Shown: positions 34,959 to 46,677 of the stretch, piece by piece
Layout: the number at the start of each line of letters is the position of its first letter
How positions within the stretch are numbered: the first letter of the stretch is position 1
Source of the DNA: Uloborus plumipes
Lineage: Eukaryota; Arthropoda; Arachnida; Araneae; Uloboridae
Direction of reading: 5' to 3'
Assembly (NCBI GenBank): GCA_038373865.1
Contig: JAXGGA010001040.1
Location: forward strand, 1-64,000
DNA: 64,000 nucleotides
Position numbers and translations under genes: made by a program
The notes under the pieces: model-generated
What the model saw: only the letters and a program-made list of their open reading frames with translations
Told to the model about the DNA's origin: nothing
The model's database searches: none

Positions 34959-35260
34959 AGTTTTCTACTATAAAGCAGTGAGTAACCGCTTTATAGTAGG
35001 GGCGGTTACTCACTGCTTTATACACATTGAGCTCTGCCTAAAACATCTACGAGTTGTACCGTACCAAGTGCGGTCGCTCGATGGTATTCTAATTTCACAT
35101 TAGCTACCAGTTTTTTTTGGCTCTCTTTGCTTTATAAGAGGATTTTTGCCTCCAACTCCGACTACTTTCGTATTCCATGCTGATGAGAGCATAATAAGCT
35201 CGAAACTGCAGTCCATGGATCGAAATAGCCGAGTTAGCGGTGTATCGCAAGTTTTCTACT
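34959..35260 (+). mobile_element. Short structured element with 11-bp TSD, copy 3
   Basis: The element (34970-35249, 280 bp) begins ATAAAGCAGTGAGTAACCGC and ends GCGGTGTATCGCA, flanked by perfect AGTTTTCTACT (34959-34969 and 35250-35260). Its left tip is followed by its own reverse complement (GCGGTTACTCACTGCTTTAT ending near 35022), forming a terminal hairpin. Copy 1 instead has the hairpin at the right. The body matches copy 2. Confidence 0.88.
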
Positions 35261-35946
35261 ACTTTACTTTGCACCATTTTTTCGCAACGATTTCGCCATT
35301 TCGCTTCGATAAAAAGATGGTAAGGCTGTACTTTTGTTTGACTCGACGTAATTAGTTTTTACTCGACTTGACAGGGTCACTGCCAAACCCCAAATTGTAG
35401 TAAAAAAGGGATAAAGGCCTCTAATAGAGCCAAACTTGTGTGAGATAATACGCAACTATCAATAATTCCTTTGCCGTTCTTAAATTATACAATTTAAATT
35501 TAAAAGCACATAGTTTATACAACAGTTAATTTTGAATGAATGTAAATCATTGAAAGTCTCAGAAGCTGATGTGTATTTTCGTTTTTACATGGTGTAATGA
35601 ATTGCAAATGAGTTTTATGCGCATAGTTTAAATATAAATGTGTGTGAAAGTAGTCTCAAAGTGCTGAGTTGCCTGTTTATCCATTCATTTAAATTACCAT
35701 AAGTAGCTTTAGGGCAGTTAAATAATAGCTTCATTAACACCCTTACTACTTCTAAAGTAAACTTATTTCAAAACCCTTTAACTTCTTAGAACACAAATTT
35801 CTAATTTATATACTAAGTGTGAAGTCGGTGAATAAATATGGCATAATCCATTAAATAATTCATTGACTCATAATATCCTTTTCAAACTGCAAGGGTAATT
35901 TAGTAAATTAAGTTCCTATTTATTATGACGTATAATTTGATATAGT
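35261..35946. other. No gene recognised
   Basis: AT-rich DNA between two copies of the same element family in opposite orientation. Confidence 0.5.
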
Positions 35947-36154
35947 AAAGAACGAATATGCAATGCACAACCAACTCGTTTATTCATCCATGGACTACAG
36001 TTTCGTGCTTTATGGCACTCGTCTGCACGGAATAGGAAGTAAGTGAGCTGGAGGCTCGTTCCATGGACGGAGTGAACTAGCTGGGGGTGTATTGCATGTT
36101 TCTGTCTTAGCCCCGGCTTAGGGGCGGTTCTTTACTGTTTATAAAGAATGAATA
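35947..36154 (-). mobile_element. Short structured element, copy 4 (reverse)
   Basis: The element (35959-36142) begins TGCAATGCACAACC and ends GGGGCGGTTCTTTACTGTTTAT, the reverse complement of the family ends. Flanks AAAGAACGAATA and AAAGAATGAATA give a 12-bp duplication with one mismatch. The interior has CTGTCTTAGCCCCGGCTTAG near the right end, as in copies 1 and 2. Confidence 0.82.
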
Positions 36155-36879
36155 TGACTCAAAAATATCAATAGCGCTTATTTCGAACAAATAGTTTAAA
36201 AAGTTTGGAAAATTTAAAATTGCAACAACATCCAAAAAGTAATTTCATGTTGTTTTTCATTATTTTACTTTTCATTTAGCAAAATTTTTTGGTTTCTTTA
36301 ATTTAAAATAGTGAACTGGGTGGGTAACTCAATGCTTTAAGTTATTTTAGGCAACAAGTCTCTTTTACGAATAAAACAATCAATACTAAAACAATAGATT
36401 ATTTCAAAAGGCGACCTAAGTTATCATAAGCTTATTTCCAGTTCAATGGCGATGAAATTTTCCGCAGTGAAGCTTCATTTAATTTTAATTAAGTATTCAT
36501 TGCAATTCTATATGCGGGTATTTTTAAAAAATGCATGACTTGCTTTTGAATCATATAGTATGCTTTTGATTAGAAAGGCATAAAAGAACTAAATGCATTT
36601 CTAATCAAATTAACAAAATGGTAAAAAGTAAAGTAACAACGTTATATTGCGCAAAACTTGCAGTTGCATACACATTCTTTCCGGCGTTACAAAGATCGCT
36701 CACTTCCTTTGCGTTGAAAATTGCATTCCTGAAACGCCGAAACACGCCTATGCTGTTATCTGCAAGTTTTGTTCAATATAGTGTTGGTACTTTTAATTAT
36801 TACTGTTCAGAGCAAAGGTATTTATTCATTCTTTATTTTTTCCTGTTAAAATGATGTATAAATTTACAATCGTTATGCG
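36155..36879. other. No gene recognised
   Basis: A short GC-richer block (about 36675-36760) with GGCGTTACAAAG and GAAACGCCGAAACACG shares the first motif with 22619-22645. It is probably repeat debris. Confidence 0.4.
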
Positions 36880-37606
36880 TGACGGCCACCTTGTCCAGTG
36901 GTCAGGGAAGTCTGACTCGTCCCGTGTTCGAATCCCAGCTATAAAGAAAGTTTAATGTTAAATCTATTAAACTTTCTTGAAACCAACAGGACCCTGCTCT
37001 TCCCCGACCTAAACTAAAATTCACCCTTAATCACTCTTTCTTTTGTTATACATGACATCTTCTGATTAAATTTCTCTCATCTACCCCTTTTATACAATCT
37101 TTCGTCCAACACGTGATCTTAGCCCATACTATTTTTGCGCACACCTTTTCATTCACTTAGTGAATTTGCCTTTATTTATATATTTATTTATTTTTATTAT
37201 TCTGTTTGTTTCGTATTTTCATCTTTTCATATCTCTGTGTTTTGTAAGTCCTTTGTCTTGCTGTTTTTGTATTGTACCCTGTTATTTGTTTTGTACCAGT
37301 TTTATTGTATGTTATGTTTTGGTGTCTTGAATAAATTTGGACACCGACTCCGACTGCCGGCTTACGAAAAGACCCGGGCAGTCATTCTACGGCAGTCAGT
37401 AGGTGCACTCTCTTGTCCACCTGTCCTTGTCCTTTCTCTGTGTGAATGTGTGTTGTGAATGTATGCCTGCCCTAGAAACGGGTCTTATGGCATGTGTGCT
37501 GAGCTAAATCCGACTTGTACATTAATAGTGCTAGTAAAAAACAGAAGCTGTGCCAATTCTGCCTTAAACCGAGTAGATGCATCTACTCGAGCTCGGGTAC
37601 CCAAAT
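36880..37606 (+). mobile_element. tRNA-derived SINE (CCGGCCAC family), long form
   Basis: The plus-strand head GGCCACCTTGTCCAGTGGTC continues into AGGGAAGTCTGACTCGTCCC and a B-box GTGTTCGAATCCC (about 36927-36940). It is tRNA-like. The tail GAGTAGATGCATCTACTCGA and GCTCGGGTACCC matches the other two SINEs in reverse. The body is about 720 bp against about 270 for the copy at 15190, because extra T-rich sequence (about 36950-37340) lies between head and tail. That is either an insertion or an older long form. Confidence 0.65.
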
Positions 37607-37687
37607 GCTAACAGCAACCTTTTACCTTCTAACTTATTCGTCGTCTACAATGTCAACTGCAAGTGCAGTGTGAAGTACTAGTTGCAG

Positions 37688-37988
37688 CAGGGGCGGATAC
37701 TAGGGAGGGCGATGGGGGGCGATCGCCCCTCCCTGAAGAGACTCTTCTCCAGCAGTTTTTCGACTTTGAAGTTCAAAAAAAAAAAAAGGCAATTTTAGAT
37801 GATCTTCGATAATACTATGAGAAGTGGTTGGGATTCGGGGCTCTGATCTGGAATCCTTTCGAAATGGAAGACCGAAACATTTGTAATGAACATATGTTAA
37901 CCAGGATGTGTGGTAAGAAAAAGGGGGCAAGTAGAAGAAGAAAAAAACAATCTATCCTCCCTTGGGAACATTTCTGGATCCACCTTTG
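37688..37988. mobile_element. hAT-like MITE (GGGCGGATAC family), copy 1
   Basis: Starts CAGGGGCGGATAC, ends GGATCCACCTTTG. About 301 bp, colinear with 44841-45131 (shared TTTCGAAATGGAAGACC, GGGAACATTTCTGGATC, GGGCGATCGCCCCTCCCT). Flanking 8-mers AGTTGCAG and AGTTGAGC agree only partly. No coding. Confidence 0.75.
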
Positions 37989-38203
37989 AGTTGAGCGCCA
38001 ATTGCTAGTGGTTTCAACTAGCATTTTTGTTTTGTTACAAAAATACGCCAATACAAGTTATAAAATTCTAATGTCTCAAATTTCCCTTCCGCCATGAAAA
38101 AAAAAAGCAATGAATATTTTGTAATCGATTATTTTGGACTTAGAAGACACACATTTGCCCCTAATAGTACTTATAGGGTTAACTATTGGTAGAAGTTAAG
38201 TAT

Positions 38204-38722
38204 TTATCCCATTTATGCCCAGTAGCCTGAAAACGGGACGCTTGTTAGTTACTACATACAAAAACCTGTAATGGGTATATCATTTTACTAAAGGTGTTTT
38301 TCGCAAGTTAAATAGTTCTTCTTCTTGAGAAAACCAGATAGAACCATTAGTTGGGCATCAGAATTTATTTATTGACAGTTATTTTCAGACAAATCAGTCA
38401 AGCAACGATCCAGTATGGGTAGCCACAGAAATTAAGTTTTTTTACTAACTCATTTTACATAAAATTAAACTATTTTTAAATGATTTGCGTAAAATTGATC
38501 AGAGATGCCTTCAGTAAGGTTACTTTGCAAAAGTAAAGTCAAGTAAGGTCGTATTTGGCTCACATATCTGCAAAATATCCCATAAGCAGGACACTAAATA
38601 ATAAATATGGCAACGGCGAATTATTTTAAGCCTAAAATGTATGTAAAACATTCCTAGTAAGAGTTTTAAACAGATAAAAATTGAAAAATATTGTTAAAAA
38701 AAACTTGGGCACAAAGGGTTAA
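38204..38722. mobile_element. piggyBac-like MITE, copy 2
   Basis: Colinear with 17076-17600. The left edge reads TTATCCCATTTATGCCCAG (TTAA changed to TTAT) and the right edge GGGCACAAAGGGTTAA. Roughly 85-90 percent similar to copy 1 by eye. Confidence 0.85.
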
Positions 38723-39164
38723 TTGTCTAAAACCCTTAACATTAATTCGTTACAAAAATAATTTAAAGCTGTTTAACCATTTATCACAGATATTCTGTGG
38801 CTGAAAGGCCTTTGATACTCACGGCAGAGCTGAAGCAAATATAAACTTAAAATATGCGTAATTGCTCCTAATGACGATAAAAAATACACTTCCTAATGAT
38901 TTTCGGTTTACTTAATGAGCTTAAATGAGCAGAGTAAAAATTATTCCCTTCTTAAATTTGAAAGCATCCGAAGATAAAAACAAATTTGTTTTTCCATATT
39001 TTGTATGAAGTGTACTGGTTTTTTTTTGGCCGGGAGGGGGGGGTATTTTCAGTATTTACGCTGATTTTCAGCGAAAAAGTTACTAGTAGAGAACTGCCTG
39101 ATTTATTTATCTACCTAAGTCGGTAGTGTCAACTGTGAAAAAAAAAATTTGGCCAGAAATTCTT
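38723..39164. other. No gene recognised
   Basis: AT-rich spacer with a G run near 39034-39044. Confidence 0.5.
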
Positions 39165-40544
39165 CATTAAGAGCAAGAATCTGAGAAACTCTCACGCCTA
39201 GCATTATGAGGTGATTCATGACCTCTCAGATTTTCTCCCAAAAATTACCAAATGTTTATTATCTTATTGAAAGACCAAATCCAGAATGTTTTGTTCTAAA
39301 GTTGAGTTGTTTAGTTTTTATGGATCCCTAAAGTTGAAGGTGCGGCATCAAAAATTAAGCAGATTTTCAAGACATGGAAATTGCTGTGAGCCAAAACTCT
39401 TACCTGGAACTGTTGAACTCCAATTTTCTTTTTGTATATGGAATATAGAAGGTTCAAACTTTACAAAATGAATGTTAAATTTGAGGTAAGTTGTTGCCGT
39501 AAGGTCAGTGAAGGCCCTCAAAACAAGGCATTTTTGACGTTTTTTAGCGTTTTTGAACTCCAAAAACAGCTTGTACATTTTAGTTGCCACGGCAAAAGTA
39601 GTGTCGTTTGAAAGACCAGTGTAAGCACTTTAAAATAATGTATAACTAACCGAGGAAAGTTCAACGTGCTTTTTGTTGCGTAAGGCCGAAATTTGAAAAA
39701 TGTCATATTTTACCGATATTCAAACGGTCATAACTTTCTCTGCCAACAACATATTGAAATATTTTTTTTGCCAATGTCATACTCTATTCTTTGCCTTAAC
39801 AGAACAGTTGAGTCCTTTGAGGCGAAATGCTTAAAAGTTTTTTACAAAAAATGCACGGGAAAAAATACATTTTTTATCAAAAAATTTTTAACATTTCGCC
39901 TCAAAGGACTCAACTGTTCTGTTAAGATAAAGAATAGAGTATGACATTGGCAAAAAAAATATTTCAATATGTTGTTGGCAGAGGAAGTTATGACCGTTTG
40001 AATATCGGTAAATATGACATTTTTCATATTTCGGCCTTACGCAACTAAAAGGACGTTGAACCTTCCTCGGTTATTTATACATCATTTTAAAGTGCTTACA
40101 CTGGTCCTTCAAACGACACTACTTTTACCGTGGCAACTGAAATGTACAAGCTGTTTTTGGACCTCAAAAATGCTGAAAAACGTCAAAAATCCCTTATTTT
40201 GAGGGCCTTCCCTGACCTTACGGCAACAACTTACCTCAAATTTAACATTCATTTTGTAAAGTTTGAACCTTCTATATTCCATATACAAAAAGAAAATTGG
40301 AGTTCAACAGTTCCAGGTAAGAGTTTTGGCTCACAGCAACTTCCATGTCTTGAAAATCCGCTTAATTTTTGATGCCGCACCTTCAACTTTGGGGATCCAT
40401 AAAAACTAAACAACTCAACTTTAGAACAAAACATTCTGGTTTTGGTCTTTCAATAAGATAATAAACATTTAGTATTTTTTTGGAAAAAATCTGAGAGGTC
40501 ATGAATCACAGGCGTGACACTCTCTCAGATTCTTGCTCTTAATG
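39165..40544. mobile_element. 1.4-kb fold-back element with ~690-bp arms
   Basis: Two arms meet near 39860 at GCACGGGAAAAAATACATTT. The outer ends are CATTAAGAGCAAGAATCTGA and its complement. Examples of pairing are GATGCCGCACCTTCAACTTT with its complement at 39327, and TTTCGCCTCAAAGGACTCAA at 39893 with TTGAGTCCTTTGAGGCGAAA at 39808. There is almost no spacer, so the folded form would be one long hairpin. Open frames in the arms (for example 39348-39590 and 40130-40372) mirror each other and I do not regard them as genes. No target duplication was identified. Confidence 0.88.
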
Positions 40545-41937
40545 CTAAATTTCAATGACAAAGAGAAAAAAAAAAACAAACAAACATAGTACATTCGTTT
40601 CATTGCTACATTTCAACTACCAAGCCTCCATAGATATTTTTGAGGGTCACCAAGTCGACAAACAAGCAAACATAATAAGTCTGATAAGGACTATGTTTAA
40701 CTTAAAAATAATTATTTAAAATGATGCGAAAGGAAAAAATAACAATGGAAACTAATGAAAGCATTTTTTATTGAGCTAAACTAGAGTGAAATATAACTCT
40801 TTTTAAAGCCTTGTTCATGCCAATGTTAAACGCTTTAAGTATCTCCCAAGACAAGAAAGTCAGGAATACTTAAAGTACTGCACAGTTTTGTTTTTTGCGC
40901 TATAGTTTTAAACTTACACAGTTAAATGTTCCTAAAACAATTAGGCTCAAACTATATGTAACTCAGTTTTGATGTTAATTTGATTGATTACAGTTATTTC
41001 TTGATTTAAGCATTAATAAAATGGCAAGTTGCCATACCCTCTGCTATTACACTTTTACCTTCCGATATATTGTTTTTGAGTCCCTTTGTTTAACGGAAAA
41101 GTATTGCTTATTTTTTAGAAACAAATATATTAAAGTCATTCTGCTTTTTATTTTAAGCGAAGTTTATGAATAGGTAAGGTTTCCCTTGAAGCAGTTTCAA
41201 AGTTTAGTTTTCTTTGAAATCTCATATGTTTATTGTATTTATATAAAATGCTTGAAGTTGAAAACTCTTTCCATCTTTAGTTTTCGTTCATGAGTCACAT
41301 TATGTTTTCTAGTGAACTTGTTTAAAGGAAGCCATTTATTAAATGTTCTTACAACAACTTTTATTCTTAGTTTTTCTTTATGATAATACCATTTGAGTGG
41401 AAGCATTTATCATTTTTGTTCCAGCAAAACTTGTACTAATTGTTTAATAAAATGCTTGTTGAAAATTAATTTCCAAATTATTTTACGTAATAGTGTCGTT
41501 TTATGCTTTAACTATTTTTGGAAAGCATGCTTTTCGTTGTTAATTGTAATAGCTTCATTATGCATATTGTGCAGACAGTTAACGTCTCTTAGTTCTGTAT
41601 TGCTGTAGTTCATAAACTTTTAACCTTTTAGAAGTATAATGAAGTTTTTTCCCTTAATTGCACTTTTGTGTTATGTTCATTGTTTTTGTCAATTTCCTTA
41701 AGAATACATTCATGATAAGGGCAGAATTTCATAATATAAAAAAATATTTCAGTTATTCAATAAAACACAGTGAAAGGTAAAAAGTGAAATGTCATTTATA
41801 TAATTTGCTATATGCCCCAGTATGTTAAATTCGCAATTAGTAGAAATAACTCCAACTTGCTGGACCCGTGCTTGACAGCAGTAATTCAAAACTTTGATTA
41901 TTTTATGGATTTTTTTTTTTTTTTTTTGAAAAACTGG
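40545..41937. other. No gene recognised
   Basis: AT-rich DNA, with a T tract at about 41910-41926. No repeat termini seen. Confidence 0.5.
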
Positions 41938-42124
41938 CACAAAAACAGGGACGTCATTTCAGGCTTTTCCTGAGGGGGGGTAGCAATGGGTTCAAACACA
42001 ATGCAATTTCACCGGAAAACATCAAAAACCACGCCCACTTATATGTAAATACATTGATTTCTCAAAGCCAGGGGGGGGGCAATTGACCCCCCTGCCCCCC
42101 CTAAATGACGGGCCTGCACAAAAA
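41938..42124. mobile_element. hAT-like MITE (GACGTCATTT family), copy 2
   Basis: The element (41946-42116) begins CAGGGACGTCATTT and ends AAATGACGGGCCTG, with a perfect 8-bp duplication CACAAAAA on both sides. The core AACCACGCCCACTTATATGT is identical to copy 1. Confidence 0.9.
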
Positions 42125-43160
42125 GCATGTTATTTTTCACCTATTTAAAAGAAAATGAAATAATACTTTACTTTCGTAGTTTTATGAAGTATTAAGAGAG
42201 AGTAAAAAAAAAAAAAACCTTTTAAGAACTATATCTTATGCTAAATTACCATGCCAAAATAAAGTTTCCTTTTCGGTTTAATTGCAACAGTACAACACTA
42301 TAACTATGGATTAAAGATTTAAAATCCTACAGTGAGTTTAGATCATATGTTCTTTGAAATGTGGATCAAAATTAACCGGTGAAAAAAATTTATTCAAAAG
42401 CGACAAAATTAATTGCATAATCGAATTTATAATCTTTGCGTTTCTATCTTGACGCTATATCCAATGCCAATATATCTTAATTTTCAGGTACTACTCGTTG
42501 AAGTAATGCCTAATAAAAACAGAAAAAATGTTTTTCTGATACCCCTCCCTCAAGCTCCCCCTTTTTAGACAATGGGTCCATTTTTCGTCAATAGCTGGCA
42601 CGGTTAGCTTTAAAATGATTGGAAAAGCACTGAGTTTGATAAAGGAATAAGTAAAATAACTTCGAAAAGTTACAAACAATTTGTAAAATTGATAATTAAG
42701 AATTTGAATAAGTCATATTACATAGTATTTACGAAATTTAAAGAAGTAAATATATTAATAAAATATCTTATGAATTTTAAACACCAAGGTTTTCTGTGAA
42801 AATTTTATATAAGTTTCTTTTTCCTTTTTCAATGAAATTCAAAAGTTTAAAGCTGGAATAAAAATTGATCAATGTTAATTAACTGAAATGAGAAAAAGAG
42901 GTAAATTTTCGAATAAAATCTTTTACAAGAACTAATTAAGAGAATAATGATTAATGAATTTAGAAGAAGAGGCAAAGTTTCGGAGGAGTTGGAAATAAAG
43001 ATAGAAAGACGCGCACTGATTTTTAAACATAAGTTATGCAGTTCAAAGAGAGCTTTTACCATCAAACATTTCCGCCATTTCTTGTGTTCTTGAAAAACAT
43101 TAACATATTAGCCCAAACATGATACATTCTATGGTATTATATAAAACATTAGGGATGTAT
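42125..43160. other. No gene recognised
   Basis: AT-rich spacer. A CCCTCCCTCAAGCTCCCCC patch near 42542 resembles repeat debris. Confidence 0.5.
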
Positions 43161-43309
43161 CCTAGTTTAAGGTCCGGCGATAAATTATTAAATCTGGCAA
43201 CCACAGAATTATCATTGGATTATTGGATTGTTTGGCGATTTTAAGCTAAATGATTGCAACCTTAAGCTACAGTCTGAAAAAAATCGCCAAACCCGGACCC
43301 TAAAATAGG
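43161..43309. mobile_element. 149-bp MITE (GGTCCGGCGA family), copy 1
   Basis: Begins CCTAGTTTAAGGTCCGGCGA and ends TCGCCAAACCCGGACCCTAA plus AATAGG, an imperfect TIR. A reverse copy lies at 54917-55059. It shares TTGCCAAATTTAG-type motifs with the element at 30186. Confidence 0.65.
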
Positions 43310-43755
43310 ATTTTACCAACATTAGCTTTGCAAAAAAATACAAGAAGGATTAGGTGGAATAAAATATGTCAAATAAATGTATCTATCACAATACTTAAAA
43401 ACAAGAACTTAACCCTTTAACAGTACTTAAACCCTTAATACAAGAAACATTAAAAAAAGTTATATGTATAGTAAATGCTTTTGAATAGTTTATTCTTTTA
43501 AGCTATAACAAACAATTAAAATTATTACTTTTTTAAAATCATGTAACTGTTTCACAAGAGTGAATTGTTGCTTAACAATACAATTTGTATGACAACAATC
43601 AATTAATTTTATAAAGTCTCTTCTTTAAATAGTTTGGAAAGAAATATTACTGAATACATAGTATATTAACGTCACATGATTTGAAGAAATGCTTAATTTG
43701 AGTTTTCGTAAATCTGAGGAAATCTTTAAAGCCCTAAATTTGCTGACATCCTATT
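43310..43755. other. No gene recognised
   Basis: AT-rich spacer. Confidence 0.5.
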
Positions 43756-44235
43756 TAGTCTGTGGGCCAAGTGCAAATATCGTTCAGGTTCGTTTACCAA
43801 TCTTAGGGACTACGAGAACTTGCTTGAAATCTATTAATATTGATGTACTCAATCGAAAAATCCAATGTTCCCAAGCGGAACTTGTCTCATTAAGTTGTAA
43901 TTAGTAATTGAAACACGAACTCTTTTCCTTGGCCTGCTCACTCTTTCACTAGAGACGTTGTCCCTAGGTGGCGCTATTGCACAAAATATTTGCAATCTAA
44001 AATTTTAATAAACAGTTTTTCAACCATAATTTTACTTTTTTACTCGATTTTACATTTCAAAATATATTAATACGTTTTGAATCACTCACTTTTTTCGCTG
44101 TGTGACTTAATATAAAATCAAAATCGAACATTGTATCAATCCGCCAGGCGCGTTTCAGATATTCTCATTTTTTATTTTTGATCAAAGAGCGCCAGTTCGC
44201 GCGGTTTCGTTTCGCGTCGCTGTCTTTTATGGCTT
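43756..44235 (+). repeat. Truncated copy of the AGTCTGTGGGCC element
   Basis: Matches the left about 450 bp of 45317-46677, starting TAGTCTGTGGGCCAAG. Shared landmarks are AATCGAAAAATCCAATGTTC, CTTGTCTCATTAAGTT and TAGGTGGCGCT. The right terminus is absent. Confidence 0.75.
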
Positions 44236-44295
44236 GATATCCCCTTTTGGCGACGTTTCACAAAGAGCAACTTTTAGTGGAACGACATTGTTGTA

Positions 44296-44412
44296 TACCG
44301 TATTTTTTGCCGTATAAGACGCACCGTCTTATACGACATAAATTTAAGATTAATTAAAATTGGGGGATTTAATTTAAAATTGGATGTGTCTTACACGGCG
44401 AAAAATACGGTA
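44296..44412. mobile_element. 117-bp TIR MITE (TACCGTATTTTT)
   Basis: The ends TACCGTATTTTTTGCCGTAT and ACGGCGAAAAATACGGTA pair over about 30 bp, including AAGACGCACC against GGATGTGTCTT. A TA at each edge suggests a mariner-type origin. No coding. Confidence 0.75.
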
Positions 44413-44642
44413 ATGTTGCGTTTTTTACGCTGCTATTTTGAATAACGTTTGATTTTTCAAAATTTTAATTAAATCTTATAAAATTGAGTGTTTATTGTTT
44501 TTGCTACATAACTTACAGTCGTGAAAGGAGTTAGTGTAGGAGATATAGAGATTAAATAAGAACCAGTTTAGACATTTTTTGTTGCTGCTTTATTTCTAGA
44601 ACATAAATTAACCATTACTGTTTTTCAGAAAACCAATACTTA

Positions 44643-44825
44643 TAAAATCACAGGCCCGTCATTTGGGGGAGGGGGGGGGAGTCAATTCCTCTCCTTCCCG
44701 GCTTTGAAAAATCAATTTACATGTAAACGGGCGTGGTTTTTGTCATTTTTGGTGCAATTTATATTGTGTATGCAGTGTTTGCCCCCGCTCCCCTGGAAAA
44801 ATTTGAAATAGCTTGTGTAAATACA
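44643..44825. mobile_element. hAT-like MITE (GACGTCATTT family), copy 3 (reverse)
   Basis: Begins CAGGCCCGTCATTTGGGGG at 44651. The core is the complement of the ACCACGCCCACTT block. The right TIR is badly decayed (ends near 44817). Flanks TAAAATCA and TAAATACA match at 6 of 8 bases. Confidence 0.7.
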
Positions 44826-44832
44826 TATAGGA

Positions 44833-45139
44833 TATATAAGCAAGGGCGGATACAAGAGAGGGGCAATGGGGGCGATCGCCCCTCCCTTGAGGGACTCTTC
44901 CACAGCGGTTCTTAGATTTTGAAGTTCAAAAAAGGCAGTTTTAGTTGATTTTTGATGATATTAAGAGAAAGGGTAAGGATTCGGAGCTCTGATCTGGAAA
45001 TTTTTCGAAATGGAAGACCAAAACATTTGTAACCAACATGTGTTAACAAGGGTGCATGGAGAAAAAAATGGGCAAGTAAGAAAAAAAAACTCAATCGCCT
45101 CTCCCTTGGAACATTTCTGGATCCGCCCTTGTATATAAC
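44833..45139. mobile_element. hAT-like MITE (GGGCGGATAC family), copy 2
   Basis: The element (44841-45131, 291 bp) begins CAAGGGCGGATAC and ends GGATCCGCCCTTG. Flanks TATATAAG and TATATAAC form an 8-bp duplication with one mismatch. It lies 15 bp from copy 3 of the GACGTCATTT family. Confidence 0.82.
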
Positions 45140-45316
45140 GGACTGATTTGTAACCACGAATAAGTAAGTTTTGAACGACGTCAATCGTCGCCAAATATGA
45201 TGCGTGACTTTTTCCGTCAATTTTGAGCTTTTAAAAGTAATACATATTGTATGATGTGCTTTAATAAATATAATTTAAAATTTTAAATGAAACCATTAAG
45301 ATCATGACAGGACCTA

Positions 45317-46677
45317 TAGTCTGTGGGCCAAGCACCGATATCGTTCACGTTCGTTTACCAATTTTAGGGACTACGGGAACTTGCTTGAAATCAACTAATA
45401 GTGATGTACTCAATCGAAAAATCCAATGTTCCCAAGCAGACCTTGTCTCATTAAGTTTTAATTAGTAACTGAAATAGGGACTATATTCCTTAGCCTGTTG
45501 GCTCATTCACAACAAAAATTGTCTCTAGGTGGCGCTGTTGCACAAAATATGTGCAATTTAAAATTTCAATAAACAGGTTTTCTACCCTAGTTTTTCTTTT
45601 TCATATGATTTTATGTTGCAAAATATATTAATAAGTCATAATATACTTACTTCACGTCTTTTGTGATTCAGTTACTAAGAAAATCACAAAAATGTATCAA
45701 TCCACATTTCCGCTTGTTCTTAATCTCGTTGTTTCGTTAATGGCACTATATAATCCAGTCAATGAATACATTATAGAATGCATGGAATATGCGAGAGTAT
45801 TTGACTACAGAATATTGTTAGGGGTAGTTAGTAAGTTAATATACTGAAAGTCCCCGACCCTGGGGGCTGAGCTAAAGGTGGGGGGGGGGGGGGGGGGAGG
45901 AGGAAGCAAATTTTGGGTTTCTCGAAAAATCGCGGAAATGGTGGGAAAAATTGGTTTAAAATAAAAATTCAAGCTAAACAAACTTCGTATAACATTGTTT
46001 CTACACATATTTGTCGAATTTTCAATAATTTTCCAGGTGTATATTGTGAAAAAACGAGAAATTTCGGAAAAACTCAATTTTTGTCAAGCAACGTTGAATG
46101 GTTCTATTTTAAAAAGGGAGACAGCTTGATTGCGAAAATGCACGATAGCAGCATTTCCACGTACTCCGATATTATTTTATTTTTATAGAAATGATAAGGA
46201 AGAGAAAAAAAACACCAACACAAATCAACACCTCAAATATACGAATGTAACGAAAAACAAAACAAAACAAAGAAAAATCCCTTCTCATTCCTTATCTCTC
46301 TTATCACAATCACCCCCTGTTTCATAAAATCGGTTGAGACCTGACGCATGCGCGAATTCGAGGAAGGTCGCCGAAAAAAATATCAAACAGTATCTATATA
46401 TCCATCTATATGTACATATAAATATATAGGCAGAGACAGACATATATATATGATATTTAACGCAATTATCCGCCCCTAGAATTCCATTTTCGCATATTTT
46501 GCCATCTATCTTTAATGGCCTGTAAAAAACTAATGAGACAATATTTTTTTGGGAACATTGTGTTTTTTTCATCTGTAGACTCTAAGGATTCAGAAAAATA
46601 TCACATTTTGTAGTCCCCGAAGTTGGCAAACGAAACCATGTTTCTAAGCATCTTTTCTGCCTTCGGCCCACAGACTA
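45317..46677. mobile_element. 1.36-kb TIR element (AGTCTGTGGGCC)
   Basis: The ends TAGTCTGTGGGCCAAG and CTTCGGCCCACAGACTA form a short TIR. TA at both edges is a possible duplication. The interior holds a G tract (about 45882-45899), an AT dinucleotide region (about 46380-46450) and no protein-like frame. A left-end fragment lies at 43756. Superfamily unknown. Confidence 0.65.

Noticed and set aside
39348..40372. Paired frames of 60-80 codons (MATKMYKLFLEFKN and MATEMYKLFLDLKN types)
   Set aside because: Mirror images in a long inverted repeat; similarity does not stop at the frame borders.
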